Positions 63,046 to 64,000 of a stretch of 64,000 nt of DNA are shown here, piece after piece. The notes under the pieces were generated by a model. It was not told the DNA's origin. It worked only from the letters and a program-made list of their open reading frames with translations, and made no database searches. Origin of the DNA: Cryobacterium inferilacus (GTDB lineage: Bacteria; Actinomycetota; Actinomycetes; Actinomycetales; Microbacteriaceae); assembly GCF_019599185.1 (NCBI RefSeq), contig NZ_JAIEUL010000001.1:331966-395965 (forward strand), read 5' to 3'. Positions within the stretch are counted from its first letter, which is position 1. Every line of letters begins with the position of its first letter. The position numbers and the translations under genes were made by a program.

Positions 63046-63251
63046 CTTTCGGGAAGTCCCCCAATGTGGACATGCTGCGCCTCCGTCAGACGGCGCTGGG
63101 GCCCTCCATCTCGAAGGGCCACGGCACGTCGTCGGGCGGGGACAACTCGACCGTTCCAATATTCGCCGGCCGGACGCGCCCGATATCCGCTGAGCGCGGA
63201 CAAGGGTTCGATATGCGCACGGGATCCGTCCGTGCGCTCGGTTCCGCGGTT
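63046..63251. other. Intergenic region before the AraC-family gene
   Basis: About 200 bp with mixed base composition and no recognised gene; an imperfect remnant of the GAF-ANTAR 5' region may extend here. Confidence 0.35.
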
Positions 63252-63257
63252 TAGACT
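63252..63257 (+). promoter_or_regulatory. Candidate -10 for the AraC-family gene
   Basis: TAGACT with six bases to the ATG at 63264. Leaderless layout. Confidence 0.4.
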
Positions 63258-63263
63258 CGCTAG

Positions 63264-63921
63264 ATGCGATCCGAGACGGGCGAAATGTTCGGGAGCCGTC
63301 GTATCGCATCAAGTCAAGATGTCGACCACGCACGGCAGGCGCTCAGCGCGGTCTTCTTGCCTGTCGACTTCCCTTCGGCACGAACGTCGAACTTCGACAT
63401 GCAACTCAACGCCCTGACCGTGGGGCAGATAACCTGCGGGTACATGCGGTTTCGTGATCCCGTGCGCATCGCGACGGCTGAGGCCGAGAATTTTCACATT
63501 GACATTCCCACGGACGGCCGCGCGACGATGCGCACGGACTTGGGCTCACCGGTATACGGAACGCCGGACACGGCCGGGATCTTCATGCCGGGGCGACCGG
63601 TAGACATCGATTCCGGGGAACGATTCTCGCAAGTATCGCTGATGATCCCTCGCGAGGTGTTGCAACTCGAAGTAGAGAACCTGCTGGGCGAGAATGTTGT
63701 CCGCCCGCTCGATTTCAGCGCAGAACTCGATCTCACGACACCCGCGGCACGAATGCTCATGCACGCCATACGGATGATCGACGAGGCGTCGGACCAGGAC
63801 GGCGGACCGCTCGCTCACCCGCTGACAGTACTACGACTGGAGCAGGTTCTGATGCACAGCCTGTTGTTCGCTCAACCGCACAACTACTTGGCTGCGCTCA
63901 CGAGCCCTGGCCCTGACCCCG
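63264..63921 (+). pseudogene. AraC-family regulator cut by an insertion sequence
   Basis: The frame from ATG 63264 encodes about 219 residues of the N-terminal cupin-like (AraC-binding) domain: MRFRDPVRIATAEAENFH, GIFMPGRPVDIDSGERFSQV, LDFSAELDLTTPAARMLMHA, EQVLMHSLLFAQPHNYLAAL. The helix-turn-helix domain should follow TSPGP, but the sequence switches to an insertion element at about 63922 and the frame reads through non-homologous codons. The remainder may lie beyond the element, outside the window. Confidence 0.75.
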
Positions 63922-64000
63922 TGGAGTGGACACCTCACAAGAGAGAATGTTCACTATGGCAAGATCACGTCGGGACTTCACCCCTGAGTACAAAGACGAG
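63922..64000 (+). mobile_element. IS3-family insertion sequence, left end (truncated by window)
   Basis: From TGGAGTGGACACCTC at 63922, a plausible terminal inverted repeat that begins TG. An orfA starts at ATG 63956 and reads M-A-R-S-R-R-D-F-T-P-E-Y-K-D-E, the typical start of IS3-type orfA transposase (helix-turn-helix protein). The element continues to the right. The other end and the target duplication are outside the window. Confidence 0.75.
63956..64000 (+). CDS. IS3-family transposase OrfA, first 15 codons
   Basis: M-A-R-S-R-R-D-F-T-P-E-Y-K-D-E matches the beginning of HTH_Tnp_1-type OrfA proteins. The rest is outside the window. OrfA is normally joined to OrfB by programmed -1 frameshifting. 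Confidence 0.75.
   Translation, partial: MARSRRDFTPEYKDE

Noticed and set aside
1..64000. CRISPR arrays, rRNA genes, prophage structural genes, replication origin
   Set aside because: No direct-repeat/spacer pattern, rRNA, phage morphogenesis gene or dnaA-box cluster was recognised.

Overview
The window looks like chromosomal DNA of a high-GC actinobacterium of the family Microbacteriaceae, most likely Cryobacterium or a close relative. This is inferred from gene content and order; no search was run. Pointers are the order rplS-trmD-rimM-KH-rpsP / ffh / ftsY / smc / mutM-rnc-rpmF-DUF177 / coaD / recG, a 13E12-type DUF222-HNH gene, F420/LLM and GAF-ANTAR genes, DUF3515 and DUF2004 proteins, and many starts that lie about 7 nt after a TANNNT -10 hexamer (leaderless pattern).

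Layout. (1) 1-4.1 kb, minus strand: rplS (cut by the window edge), a 4-TM protein, trmD, an FNT-type formate/nitrite channel, rimM, a KH protein and rpsP. (2) 4.4-13.8 kb: a YbdK-type carboxylate-amine ligase, a DUF222-HNH protein and an LLM oxidoreductase, then ffh; a small ABM monooxygenase; a divergent TetR/DHA2-efflux pair around an 18-bp perfect palindrome; a DUF2004 protein and ftsY. (3) 14.0-24.2 kb, plus strand: a tightly overlapped assimilatory sulfate-reduction operon (siroheme sulfite reductase, cysH, cysD, cysN, a sulfonate-type ABC importer, ferredoxin-NADP reductase, 7Fe ferredoxin, thioredoxin-reductase-like flavoprotein), followed by a berberine-type FAD oxidase. (4) 25.8-41 kb: smc, a double-GNAT gene, mutM, rnc, rpmF, DUF177, a transglutaminase/DUF58/MoxR set coupled to coaD, and recG. 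(5) 41-49.8 kb: rsmD, thiL, a DUF3515 lipoprotein, ddl, gpsA, plsC-like, murA, leuD and leuC. The leuCD genes are preceded by what looks like a leucine attenuator: a short leader ORF with four consecutive CTT Leu codons, overlapping a perfect 11-bp stem. (6) 49.9-61.3 kb: a second DHA2 transporter, a PP2C phosphatase, a 2-TM protein, tRNA-Glu(CTC) with a strong terminator, an MBL hydrolase, a YciI protein, two paralogous phosphoribosyltransferases (one fused to an alpha/beta hydrolase), three CNNM/CBS membrane proteins and a histidine phosphatase. (7) 61.3-64 kb is an eroding accessory zone: a possible LacI-family 3' scrap, an intact GAF-ANTAR gene beside a frameshifted one, and an AraC-family gene cut by an IS3-type element that runs off the window.

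How it fits together. The minus-strand backbone is an old translation, protein-targeting and chromosome-segregation cluster. At nearly every junction it has been opened by accessory genes, often on the opposite strand and with their own promoters or operators. The sulfate operon carries its own electron-supply genes, so APS activation, APS reduction and sulfite reduction can be expressed together.
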